Source: Gelidibacter algens
GTDB taxonomy: Bacteria > Bacteroidota > Bacteroidia > Flavobacteriales > Flavobacteriaceae
Reading direction: 5' to 3'
DNA: 64,000 nucleotides
Assembly (NCBI RefSeq): GCF_001678675.1
Contig: NZ_LZRN01000001.1
Coordinates: 62,001 to 126,000, forward strand
Part shown: positions 25,255 to 33,604 of the stretch, one piece after another
Layout of the letters: every line of letters starts with the position of its first letter
Position numbering within the stretch: the first letter of the stretch is position 1
Made by a program: the position numbers and the translations under genes
The notes under the pieces: generated by a model
Told to the model about the DNA's origin: nothing
Database searches by the model: none
The model's input: only the letters and a program-made list of their open reading frames with translations

Positions 25255-26109
25255 TTAACCTCTTAAGTCGTGCATGACCAATATAGGTACTTTGGAATCA
25301 TACGCAATTCCTTTGACCAAGGGTTGATTAATGATACTTGCAAAAAAAGTATGTTTTTTATTAATAAATGCGACCATATCACTTTCTCTACTTTCAACAA
25401 AGCAGTTTATAGCAGCCGGAACAGACATATTTCTCAGAAAATGGAATGAATGATTGACATCAACAAAATAATCTTCCAATTGTGTTTTCGTGTCCATCTG
25501 TTTGTCACTCAATTTGTCTTCTACCATAATATGCAGTACTTTTATTGAAGCGCCGCATCTTTTGGTGATATCCATAAGATAATTCAATTCTCTCCTTTTA
25601 AAGTGTGTTTTGTAACTTGTTGGAAAGACAATCTCTTTTGGAAGGTTTAGTTTTGCCAATTGCGGAACCACAATAACAGGACAATTCCTAATGTCTTCCA
25701 TTACCCTCAACGCTGTGCTGCCATAAATTTTATTTTTCGAGTTTGTTTCACCCTGAGTTCCCATAACGATAAGCTCGATATCTTTCTCTTCCACTACTCT
25801 TTCAATACCATCTAAAGGATAACTGGACGTAGAGATGGTTTGAAAACTATGCTTTGAATTTCCATTTTCTCCAAAAGCCAAATCGTTCAAGAGTTTGTCC
25901 AACCCTCTCATAGATGCTATTTTTGAGGTTTCATAAAGTTCACTTCCTGGTTCCATGTTTATGATGCTATCTAGATCATTTGCATCAATATAGAATACGT
26001 TGAGAAGATAAAAAATACAAGGTTCATCTTTATAAAGTTCCAGTGCATAATTAACGGCTTGTAAGGCGTTAACTGAAAAGTCTGTTGGTAATAATATCCG
26101 TCGTTTCAT
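25255..26109 (-). CDS. Universal stress protein, tandem UspA domains
   Basis: 284 residues from the ATG at 26109 (MKRRILLPTDFSVNALQAVNYALELY). First-domain signature VMGTQGETNSKNKIYGSTALRVM; second domain degenerate, ending VPILVMHDLRG. Paralogue of five other recognisable Usp genes in the island. Lies between the two copies of a duplicated segment (24263-25254 and 26177-27200). No FNR-like box directly upstream, so probably transcribed from the promoter at 28774-28817. Confidence 0.92.
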   Translation of the reverse strand: MKRRILLPTDFSVNALQAVNYALELYKDEPCIFYLLNVFYIDANDLDSIINMEPGSELYETSKIASMRGLDKLLNDLAFGENGNSKHSFQTISTSSYPLDGIERVVEEKDIELIVMGTQGETNSKNKIYGSTALRVMEDIRNCPVIVVPQLAKLNLPKEIVFPTSYKTHFKRRELNYLMDITKRCGASIKVLHIMVEDKLSDKQMDTKTQLEDYFVDVNHSFHFLRNMSVPAAINCFVESRESDMVAFINKKHTFFASIINQPLVKGIAYDSKVPILVMHDLRG

Positions 26110-26176
26110 GAGTGCTTTTTTTAATTTTATGAGTAAACCTATAGGTGTCAATGGTAATGACCCTAGTCTATATTAA

Positions 26177-27013
26177 CTATTCACTTGGGATAATCAAAAA
26201 TGGAATGGTAGGTTGGTAACCTATATTTTTAATAATAGGCTCTTTGGTTATATTTTCAATAATGCTATGCTTATAGTTGAACATGGCCAGAATATCTATA
26301 TTTAAATCTGCAATAAAATCATTAATTACTGCCGATTTTTTGTTGTACGCGGGCATCCAATGGAAGCTGTGTTTATTTTCCCTTAAGTGCTCTTTGAGGA
26401 TGACCATATTTTTGTTTTGTTCATTGCTCAAATTCTCTTCTACATTAATATGCAGTATGTTGATGTGGGCATCATACAATGCCGCAAAATTCTGCAAAGG
26501 TTGCAGCATCTTAGTGTCGTAAGGGCGGTTAAAATCTGTTGGAAAGGCAATTTGCTTCGGGATTCTAAATTCAGTGGTGCCAGGTACAGCTAGTACAGGA
26601 CAACCTTTTATGTTTTGAACAGTCTTTACTGTGTTACTGCCAAAAAAGAACTTATTCACGCCTGTTGCGCCTTTGGTGCCCATGACCACCATGTCAATAG
26701 TATATTTTTTAATGCTATTTGCAATGGCATACAATAATTCATCACCGCTTGCGATGATTTCAAAAGTATGGCCCGCATTGGTGTTTTCTTTTTCGGCCTT
26801 AGCTTTGAGTTCTTTCAAGTCTCTTACTGAACTGTCTTTTAGGATCTGAATAAAATGCGTTGTGATAAATGTTCTGGATTGTGAGCTGGAAAAGTAGAAT
26901 GAATTCAAGAAATAGAATGTACATTCTTCTTTGGTGTATAATTTTAAGGCATAAGCTAATGCGCGCCATGCATTATCAGAAAAATCAGTAGGGATTAAAA
27001 TGGACCTTTTCAT
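26177..27013 (-). CDS. Universal stress protein, tandem UspA domains (intact copy of the frameshifted paralogue)
   Basis: 278 residues: MKRSILIPTDFSDNAWRALAYALKLYTKEE, MGTKGATGVNKFFFGSNTVKTV, second domain IAFPTDFNRPYDTKMLQPLQNFAALYDAHINILHI, ending IPFLIIPSE. Very similar to the pseudogene at 24263-25102, including the shared FPTDFNRPYD and FNYKHSIIENITKEPIIKNI strings, so the two arose by recent duplication. Its ATG overlaps the TGA of the restored frame of the upstream Usp gene. Confidence 0.93.
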   Translation of the reverse strand: MKRSILIPTDFSDNAWRALAYALKLYTKEECTFYFLNSFYFSSSQSRTFITTHFIQILKDSSVRDLKELKAKAEKENTNAGHTFEIIASGDELLYAIANSIKKYTIDMVVMGTKGATGVNKFFFGSNTVKTVQNIKGCPVLAVPGTTEFRIPKQIAFPTDFNRPYDTKMLQPLQNFAALYDAHINILHINVEENLSNEQNKNMVILKEHLRENKHSFHWMPAYNKKSAVINDFIADLNIDILAMFNYKHSIIENITKEPIIKNIGYQPTIPFLIIPSE

Positions 27014-27067
27014 GTGGTTTTAGTTTTTTGAGTGTTAAGTTGTGAAGGCATGACCAAAAAAGGAGCG

Positions 27068-27880
27068 TTAAATGGAATCCGATTTGGTTGACTGTCGATT
27101 TAAAAAAGTAATATTTTCTAAAAAATAAGATTTTTTGTTATTGATCATCGCCAACATATCTACTGCATTTTTTTCTTGATAGGCAAGTATGCCACGCATA
27201 ACATTGTCGCCTTTTAGGTCGTGAAACTCATGATTACCTTGTGGCAAAATCTTTTGTAAAGACGCTTTGTTATTGAGTTGTACTTCAGATAAGTCAGTGG
27301 TGAGCACATGGAGAATGTCAATTCTTGAATGGTGCGTTTTGGCAAGTGCCAACAACGGTTCCAATTGGCTTGTGTGGTACGCAAGCCCATAATCTGAAGG
27401 AAATAAAATAGACGAAGGTGTTATATAGATAAAACCATCAGGAATTGCCAATACTGGACATTTTACATTTTTAAAAACTTGAACCGTATTCGATCCAAAA
27501 AGCACTTCTTCTGCGCCTGTAGCTCCTTTAGTTCCCATGACAATCATATGTATGGTATGCGACTCCATAAAATCATGTATCCCAGAAATCAAAGTATCAA
27601 AGCGGGCCATGGTTTGAAACTCATGGTTGGAATTGTTTCCAAAGGTATCAGAAATGCGTTGTTTTAAAGTTTTTAAATGCTCAAGTGAGGTGTTTCTTAT
27701 GGTGTCTTCCAAACCAAATTGTGCAGGATACCCCAACACATACTCCACATGATAGATTACTGGTGTGTACGTATTAAGCAGATAGAAAGTGCAGGCGTCA
27801 TCTTTAAAAAGATGGATGGCATAGCTGATGGCGTTCCATGAATTCTCAGAAAAATCAGTTGGTAGGAGAATATGTTTCAT
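27068..27880 (-). CDS. Universal stress protein with frameshifted C-terminus
   Basis: 270 residues from the ATG at 27880 (MKHILLPTDFSENSWNAISYAIHLF); MGTKGATGAEEVLFGSNTVQVF. The frame ends ...RQSTKSDSI at 27068, lacking the usual final strand. Removing one A from the AAA near 27081-27083 restores NRIPFNAPFLVMPSQLN and runs to a TGA at 27010-27012 that overlaps the next ATG. Either a recent single-base insertion or a sequencing error at that site. The main nucleotide-binding domain is intact. Confidence 0.88.
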   Translation of the reverse strand: MKHILLPTDFSENSWNAISYAIHLFKDDACTFYLLNTYTPVIYHVEYVLGYPAQFGLEDTIRNTSLEHLKTLKQRISDTFGNNSNHEFQTMARFDTLISGIHDFMESHTIHMIVMGTKGATGAEEVLFGSNTVQVFKNVKCPVLAIPDGFIYITPSSILFPSDYGLAYHTSQLEPLLALAKTHHSRIDILHVLTTDLSEVQLNNKASLQKILPQGNHEFHDLKGDNVMRGILAYQEKNAVDMLAMINNKKSYFLENITFLNRQSTKSDSI

Positions 27881-27899
27881 AAATTTTAATTTGAATAAT

Positions 27900-28751
27900 T
27901 TATGCGTCACGTTTTAGGTTTTGCATCGCCAAAAACGGAACCTTAAGGTCTAAACTTAACTGATCAACACGAGAAGGATAAAGAAAAGATTCTAAAAATG
28001 ATTCTCTGGTATTGACCATCACAAGCATATCTATGGGATGGTCTTTAACATACTGCTCAATGGCCTCCACCACATTTTTGCTGTCAAGAGTTTTAAAATT
28101 AATCTCGTTTTTACACAATGCTTCTTTTATAAAAAGCTGGTTGTCTTCCTGTCTGATTGAAAGTTTAGTGCTTTTTGAAATATAGACCACATCAATGACA
28201 GATCTATACGGCGCCACCATATCACAGAACAATTTAAGCTCTCTTCTTTTAAAGGGGATAAGATAATTGGTAGGGAATAGAATCTTTTTTGGTTGTGTGT
28301 AGGTCTGTTTCTCAGGAATGGCCAAAACAGGACACTGTACATATTTTAAAACCTGCAATGTCTGGCTGCCAAAGGTGATGTTTTTGTCATTGCTCTTACC
28401 TCGGGTGCCCATGATAATGAGGTCTATATTCTTTTCATTTACAATGCTATCAGCCTCATCAATAAGAATGTTGTTGGCAGAAATGGAGTGATAGGTATGA
28501 CGTGGATTTGGAGAAATCTCATGGATGTCCTTCAAAATTTGCTCCAAATGTGCAGCAGATTTGGCAGCCATCATTTCAGTGACGTCATCAAGGTTTTCGC
28601 GGGTTAGCGCTGCCGTTTCTTTATGAATGGCATCTTCATAGGCATGCATGATATAAAACTCGCACTTTTCATATTTAAAAAGTTCTAGTGCATATTTTAC
28701 AGCATTCATAGAATTGTCTGAAAAATCAGTTGGAATCAATATATTTCTCAT
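27900..28751 (-). CDS. Universal stress protein, tandem UspA domains
   Basis: 283 residues: MRNILIPTDFSDNSMNAVKYALELF, signature IMGTRGKSNDKNITFGSQTLQVL, degenerate second domain with ILFPTNYLIPFKRRELKLF, ending VPFLAMQNLKRDA. First gene of the minus-strand Usp series below FNR-like box 2. Gap of 19 bases to the next Usp start, so co-transcription through 24263 is likely. Confidence 0.93.
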   Translation of the reverse strand: MRNILIPTDFSDNSMNAVKYALELFKYEKCEFYIMHAYEDAIHKETAALTRENLDDVTEMMAAKSAAHLEQILKDIHEISPNPRHTYHSISANNILIDEADSIVNEKNIDLIIMGTRGKSNDKNITFGSQTLQVLKYVQCPVLAIPEKQTYTQPKKILFPTNYLIPFKRRELKLFCDMVAPYRSVIDVVYISKSTKLSIRQEDNQLFIKEALCKNEINFKTLDSKNVVEAIEQYVKDHPIDMLVMVNTRESFLESFLYPSRVDQLSLDLKVPFLAMQNLKRDA

Positions 28752-28773
28752 AGTATTCTGTTTGTTTATACGT

Positions 28774-28817
28774 TAAAGTTAAGAAGCAAACGTGACAAAA
28801 ACTATGATAAATATCAG
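28774..28817 (-). promoter_or_regulatory. FNR-like box 2 with -7 element, upstream of Usp 27900-28751
   Basis: Plus strand ATGAT-AAAT-ATCAG at 28804-28817. On the minus strand, 22 bases further, TAACTTTA (28774-28781). Same spacing as the other six boxes; one mismatch in the palindrome. Confidence 0.82.
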
Positions 28818-28856
28818 ACGCTAAGGATAAAAGGAAAGGAAAATACTAAAATTTAG

Positions 28857-29696
28857 TTAATGCAGCACCAAAAATGGAACATCAGTATGGTAGCTTATTT
28901 TTTCAATTTTTGAGTGAAATAGGATATGCTGAAAATAATTCAGATTTTTTGCGACCATAACAATCATATCAATGTTCCTACTTTCAACAAAACACTGCAC
29001 GGCGTCCTCAACTTTTTTATTGGTCAAAAAATGGAAACTATGATCGAGATTACTGAAATAATCTTCTAACAGCTCTTTATTTTTATTTTGATCATTGTTT
29101 AAGACAGCATCTTTTTTACTGATATTTAAGATACGAATGGCAGCACCATGCTTTTCTGTTATATTGACTACTGGTTGAAGAATGTTAATGTTGTACAGCA
29201 TTGAAAAATCTGTTGGAAACGCCACCTCTTTGAGAGTTTTGAATTTTGCATTTTCAGGCACCACAAGGGTGTTACAATGAACTTTCGTAATAACATCCCC
29301 AGTGTTGCTGCCCACTATTATTTTTTTGAGCCCCGTAGCCCCTTTGGTGCCCATGACAATCATATTGATTTTTTTTTCACTGACTTGTTGTCTTATGGAC
29401 TCTACCAAGAAATTATGATCAGTTACGGTGTAAAATTTGTGTTTTTTGCTAGTAGATAGTTTTGTAGAAATATGGTTTAAGGTGTCTCTTAACCTTGCTT
29501 TTGCAGTTTGGGTGTAAACATCTTCAATTTGTGCAGTGGAGACAAGGTAAGGGGAGTCATTGATTCCGATAGCACTCGATTTTATGACATGCAGTAAATA
29601 AAAATTGCAGGCTGTTTCTTCAAATAACCTCAAGGCGTACTTGATAGCATTCAATGAATTCTCTGAAAAATCTGTGGGCAATAGTACATTTTTCAT
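28857..29696 (-). CDS. Universal stress protein, tandem UspA domains
   Basis: 279 residues: MKNVLLPTDFSENSLNAIKYALRLFEE, VMGTKGATGLKKIIVGSNTGDVI, second domain with VAFPTDFSMLYNINIL, ending TDVPFLVLH. Separate unit from the next Usp gene, with its own FNR-like box 49 bases upstream of the start codon. Cytoplasmic; role in oxygen- or energy-limited survival inferred from context. Confidence 0.93.
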   Translation of the reverse strand: MKNVLLPTDFSENSLNAIKYALRLFEETACNFYLLHVIKSSAIGINDSPYLVSTAQIEDVYTQTAKARLRDTLNHISTKLSTSKKHKFYTVTDHNFLVESIRQQVSEKKINMIVMGTKGATGLKKIIVGSNTGDVITKVHCNTLVVPENAKFKTLKEVAFPTDFSMLYNINILQPVVNITEKHGAAIRILNISKKDAVLNNDQNKNKELLEDYFSNLDHSFHFLTNKKVEDAVQCFVESRNIDMIVMVAKNLNYFQHILFHSKIEKISYHTDVPFLVLH

Positions 29697-29714
29697 TTCT
29701 TAATCTTCATGAAA

Positions 29715-29758
29715 CAAATGTAGAGGTCATTGCCTTTTCAAAAAATGATAAAAATCAT
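29715..29758 (-). promoter_or_regulatory. FNR-like box 3 with -7 element, upstream of Usp 28857-29696
   Basis: Perfect ATGAT-AAAA-ATCAT at 29745-29758, 22 bases, then TACATTTG on the minus strand (29715-29722). It lies between this Usp gene and the end of the REC-CRP regulator gene. Confidence 0.87.
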
Positions 29759-29777
29759 ATTTGATTTTGAGAAGTGG

Positions 29778-30827
29778 TTAGCTAATATTTTTGAGTTTTT
29801 CTAAATCTAGAATTCTGATGTTTCTGCCTTCTATTTCCAGAATACCCTCCTTTTTAAAAGAAGACATCGTTCTGATTAAAGTTTCAGTAGCAATGCCTGC
29901 CACACTTGCCAAATCATTTCTGGAGATTCTGATAGGATCTTCTGGTTTTTTATTTAGTTTTTCTGCAAATTTCAGAATGGTCGTGGCTGTTTTTTTATGG
30001 ACAGAACTGTACGCCATTTGCAGCAGTTGGTCTTTGGTGCCTTTTAAATCTTCAGTCAATAAATGGATCAATTCTAAGGTCACATGATGGTTGGTGTTGA
30101 GAATTCCTTTAAGGGTATGACTGGAAACGCCTACCAATTCCGTTTTTTGAATGGCCGTCGCTGTTTCTTGATACGTGGTATTTTCAGTAAAAGACGTGTA
30201 GCCAAACAAATCATCTTCTCTGTGTAACGCTGTGGTCAATTCCTTGCCTTGCTCATCCAACTTATGGCATTTCACAAGGCCTTTAATGATCAGGTAAATA
30301 GTATTTGAGTGTTGGCCTTCTTCATAAATATACTGTCCTTCATCAACAACACTGTTTTCCCCATTATCATCAAAAAAGTTTTTGAGATCATTCAGGGTCC
30401 GCAAATCGTGTTTATTTTCTTCAAGGGTTTCTGCCCTTTCCTGAATGTCCTTTAAGATAGAAACTTTAGCCAACCTACTTTCTATGGCACTGATCAGTTC
30501 ATCTTCACTAAAAGGTTTGGTAATGTAATCATCAGCGCCCAAGTTCATCCCTCTTCTAACATCTTGCCGTTCTGTTTTTGCCGATAAATAAATAAAGGGG
30601 ATGTGTTTAGTACTCTCATTTTTTGATAACGCATCCAATACGGCATAACCGTCCATTTCTGGCATCATAATATCACAAACAATTAGTTCTGGAAGATGTT
30701 CCATTGCAAGATGCATCCCAATTTTGCCATTGGGTGCGGTCATCACTTGAAAATTTGAAAGTTCCAATAACTCTGCGGTGTTCTCTCTTAAAACGGTATC
30801 ATCTTCTATTAAAAGTATTCTTTTCAT
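29778..30827 (-). CDS. Response regulator fused to a CRP/FNR-type DNA-binding module
   Basis: 349 residues. REC domain 1-120: LLIEDDT acidic pair, phospho-acceptor Asp52 in VCDIMMPEMDG, YLSAKTE and DDYITKPFSEDE. Cyclic-nucleotide-binding-like beta-roll about 145-265 (VVDEGQYIYEEGQHSNTIYLIIKG, DDLFGYTSF). HTH about 300-335: RISRNDLASVAGIATETLIRTMSSFKKEGILEI. The recognition helix keeps the E and R of FNR-type ETxxR, with Ile where FNR has Ser. No FNR cysteine cluster. Its ATG overlaps the kinase stop by 4 bases. Probable activator at the ATGAT-N4-ATCAT boxes. Confidence 0.92.
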   Translation of the reverse strand: MKRILLIEDDTVLRENTAELLELSNFQVMTAPNGKIGMHLAMEHLPELIVCDIMMPEMDGYAVLDALSKNESTKHIPFIYLSAKTERQDVRRGMNLGADDYITKPFSEDELISAIESRLAKVSILKDIQERAETLEENKHDLRTLNDLKNFFDDNGENSVVDEGQYIYEEGQHSNTIYLIIKGLVKCHKLDEQGKELTTALHREDDLFGYTSFTENTTYQETATAIQKTELVGVSSHTLKGILNTNHHVTLELIHLLTEDLKGTKDQLLQMAYSSVHKKTATTILKFAEKLNKKPEDPIRISRNDLASVAGIATETLIRTMSSFKKEGILEIEGRNIRILDLEKLKNIS

Positions 30828-32071
30828 ATGATGCTTTGATTTGGTAATGTGATTGTAAAAACGCTACCATTATGCTCTTTACTTGCAAATTCAATGGAGC
30901 CTCCTAAATTTTCGAGATGGCTTTTAACAATGTTGAGGCCAATGCCGGTGCCTTGGATGTTTAGTACATTTTCAGCTCTAAAATACCGATTGAAGATGTT
31001 TTTTTGTTCAACTTCAGGAATGCCTATCCCACTATCCTTGATTTTAAACACTGTATTTTTATCATTTTGTACAATTTTGATATCAATATTGGTGTGCTCT
31101 GGAGAATATTTAATGGCATTATGGACAATGTTGGATAAAGATAGTTCTAAAATCTTTTCATCTTGATGTAGTGACATATCGTCAATGTTTTCAGGATAGT
31201 TAATTTTCTGTCCATCTTTTAAGAGCATGTTGGCATTGTAAATGACCTCATTGAGTATTTTACTCAATTTAAAGGTTTTAAATGTGTAGTTGACTTTTCC
31301 TGTTTCCAAGCGCTCTACAGATAGGAAATCATTGAGGATGTTGTTGAGATAATGCACTTTGTTGGTAATGGTATTCAAATGCTTATCCCTTTTTTCTTGG
31401 TCTTCAGCTAACTTGTATTTTCCCAACAAAACGGTGGAAGTCAAAATGCCGCTCAAGGGCGTTTTAAATTCATGAGATACCAACGATAGGAATTTGGTCT
31501 TCAATTCATTAAGTTCTTTTTCTTTTTTAAGTGCGATTTGGGTTTTTTCTTCAGCCTTGATGCGGCGTTTGTTTTCTTTGTCCAACTCAAAATTCACAAG
31601 TTTGAGTTCCTCTACAGTATGGTTCAATGTTTTGGTGCGTTCCTCAACCTTTTTCTCTAGTCTGTTGTTGAGGTCTAATATTTCCTGTTCTTGTTTTTTT
31701 CGATCACTAATATCAATTATAAGTGCCATGACATAGGTTCTATCATAAATGACAAAAGGGTTCAGTCCTGCTTCTACCGGAAAAACCGAGCCATCTTTTC
31801 TTTTTCCATAAATATCACGCCCTTTTCCCATTTGCCGACGCTCATGTTTTTCCATGAAGCCATCAAAATGCGCGCCGTGCTGAGCATGATATTGTTGAGG
31901 AATCAAGGTGTTGAGCGATTGGCCTACAAGATCTTCTCGTGTGTAACCAAAAATAGTCTCTGCAGAGGCATTTACCTCCTTAATGGTTTGTGTTTCATCA
32001 ACAATGATAACGCCTTCAGAAACGGCACCCAATAGCATGTTGAATACCTTTTTTTGGTCTTGTTTGAACAT
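30824..32071 (-). CDS. Soluble PAS-domain histidine kinase, FixL-like
   Basis: 415 residues from the ATG at 32071; no membrane segments. PAS domain about 8-130: IIVDETQTIKEVNASAETIFGYTREDLVGQSL, YHAQHGAHFDGF, MGKGRDIYGKRKDGSVFPVEAG. Aligned with rhizobial FixL, the His of QHGAHF falls on the heme-ligand position and the Arg of GKGRD on the distal Arg. Coiled-coil linker about 135-185; HisKA with SLVSHEFKTPLSGIL; HATPase with NIVHNAIKYSPEH, IKDSGIGIPE and GTGIGLNIV. Translationally coupled to the REC-CRP regulator. Heme binding is inferred. Confidence 0.9.
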   Translation of the reverse strand: MFKQDQKKVFNMLLGAVSEGVIIVDETQTIKEVNASAETIFGYTREDLVGQSLNTLIPQQYHAQHGAHFDGFMEKHERRQMGKGRDIYGKRKDGSVFPVEAGLNPFVIYDRTYVMALIIDISDRKKQEQEILDLNNRLEKKVEERTKTLNHTVEELKLVNFELDKENKRRIKAEEKTQIALKKEKELNELKTKFLSLVSHEFKTPLSGILTSTVLLGKYKLAEDQEKRDKHLNTITNKVHYLNNILNDFLSVERLETGKVNYTFKTFKLSKILNEVIYNANMLLKDGQKINYPENIDDMSLHQDEKILELSLSNIVHNAIKYSPEHTNIDIKIVQNDKNTVFKIKDSGIGIPEVEQKNIFNRYFRAENVLNIQGTGIGLNIVKSHLENLGGSIEFASKEHNGSVFTITLPNQSII

Positions 32072-32122
32072 AGATTTTAGACAAAAAATATAAGAAGTAA
32101 AAATACAAAAAATTGACCCCAA

Positions 32123-32501
32123 TAAAGGGTAATCCCGTCAGATATCCTGAATTAATAACCAATGGTCGAGTTTTGATAAAAAAATTAGGTGACTTAGTTC
32201 ATAGAATGATCTGTCTTGGAGCCTATAAAAACTCTCAATCCCTTTGATGAAGGGATAAGGACACGTTTGTAAGGGGTTATAGAGGACAAAAATAATCCTT
32301 GATGTCATTTTTAGAACCTAATGCTAAGTATTTCAAGGGATCCAATTATTGCCTCCTTATGATGGATATCATTTTATAACATCATAATTTGAGATACCTT
32401 TAAATACAAAACCTAAATGATAGAACCAATAAACGGACGTCTCTCTTATACTTTAGGCGATTAAATTTATCAATCAATTCAAACAAAACAAGATTTTATA
32501 A
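32123..32501. other. Divergent regulatory region between the kinase and M50 operons
   Basis: No gene seen. It holds a small hairpin ATCCCTT/AAGGGAT at 32238-32256, FNR-like box 4 at 32359-32372 and its -7 element at 32395-32402. I found no convincing promoter or box for the kinase. Confidence 0.6.
32359..32402 (+). promoter_or_regulatory. FNR-like box 4 with -7 element, upstream of the M50 operon
   Basis: Perfect ATGAT-GGAT-ATCAT at 32359-32372, 22 bases, then TACCTTTA at 32395-32402. The flank ATCATTTTATAAC is shared with box 7. Drives the five-gene unit 32502-37579. Confidence 0.87.
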
Positions 32502-33590
32502 ATGAAAGCCAATCTCAATTTAGGTAAATACTACGGCACGGAGGTTCAAATCCATTGGACATTTTTCCTGTTAATTGCATGGATTGTTTTTAGTGAGATT
32601 TTAAGTGGTTCATCTACGGATCGTATTTTGTTCAATCTTCAGTTCATTTTAGCGGTTATGATTTGCGTGCTATTGCATGAACTTGGGCATTTATTGGCCG
32701 CCAAAAGATTCGGTGTTAAAACCAAAAAAATGGTATTGCTGCCTATTGGCGGTATTTCAACGGTCGATAATACAACCGAATCTCCCAAAGTAGAATTCTT
32801 GATCACCCTAGCTGGTCCGCTAGTAAATATTATCATAGCTATTGTCCTGTTTTTTGTAATTCCTGTACGTGACTATATCAGTTTTAATCTTGGTGAATAT
32901 TTTACAGCCCTAAACGATTTTTCTGTTAGGACCTTTCTTTTCTTTTTGTTTATTGTGAATGTAGCCTTAGCTGTTTTCAACATGATCCCCGCTTTTCCTT
33001 TAGATGGCGGCCGAATTTTGAGAGCATTATTGGATGTGAAATTCACGCGTGTAAAAGCCACATTTTTAGCAACAAGGATAAGCAATGTTATAGCGATTGT
33101 ATTGTTATTGATTGGCTTGCTGTTCAATCCGATATTGGTATTCTTATCATTATTCCTCTTGATTGGAAGTTTTAGTGAAAACAGAATCGTACATCAAATG
33201 GGATTGCTCAAAGGACATCAGGTTAGGGAAGCCATGCTAAAAAATATTACGGTTTTTGACCCTGAAGATACTATGGAAGCTATTGTAAAAGTTATTCTTA
33301 CGGGCTCTGAAACCAACTTTGTTGTAGTGAGTGATAAGAAGATAGTTGGGCTACTGTACCATAAGGATATTATTCAAAACTCACATAAAAGAACGCTCTT
33401 GGTTCGCGATTTCATGACGGTCGATTTTAAAACTATAAAAGCCCGAGAAGGACTATCTGTTGCCTATCGTCTTTTGCAAGATGAACCGCACCCTTTTTTA
33501 CCTGTCACAGAAAATGACGAACTTGTTGGTGCCATTAATTTTGCAAATTTGCATGAGTTTTTATTGATGGAAGACAAATTAAAACACTAA
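32502..33590 (+). CDS. Site-2 protease-like M50 metallopeptidase with CBS domains
   Basis: 362 residues. Several membrane segments; catalytic HELGHLLAAKRFG (HExxH) and second zinc motif NMIPAFPLDGGRILRALL, then two CBS domains in the C-terminal about 140 residues (MLKNITVFDPEDTMEAIVKVI; DFMTVDFKTIKAREGLSVAYRLL). Intramembrane protease possibly gated by adenine nucleotides through CBS. Such M50-CBS proteins frequently accompany Usp genes in hypoxia or dormancy gene sets. First gene behind FNR-like box 4; substrate unknown. Confidence 0.93.
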   Translation: MKANLNLGKYYGTEVQIHWTFFLLIAWIVFSEILSGSSTDRILFNLQFILAVMICVLLHELGHLLAAKRFGVKTKKMVLLPIGGISTVDNTTESPKVEFLITLAGPLVNIIIAIVLFFVIPVRDYISFNLGEYFTALNDFSVRTFLFFLFIVNVALAVFNMIPAFPLDGGRILRALLDVKFTRVKATFLATRISNVIAIVLLLIGLLFNPILVFLSLFLLIGSFSENRIVHQMGLLKGHQVREAMLKNITVFDPEDTMEAIVKVILTGSETNFVVVSDKKIVGLLYHKDIIQNSHKRTLLVRDFMTVDFKTIKAREGLSVAYRLLQDEPHPFLPVTENDELVGAINFANLHEFLLMEDKLKH

Positions 33591-33604
33591 ACACGCTCTA
33601 ATTA

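Noticed and set aside
32084-32109. TTTG/TATATTTT promoter for the PAS kinase gene
   Set aside because: The spacer is only 13 bases, too short for the Bacteroidota consensus, and the -7 element is imperfect.
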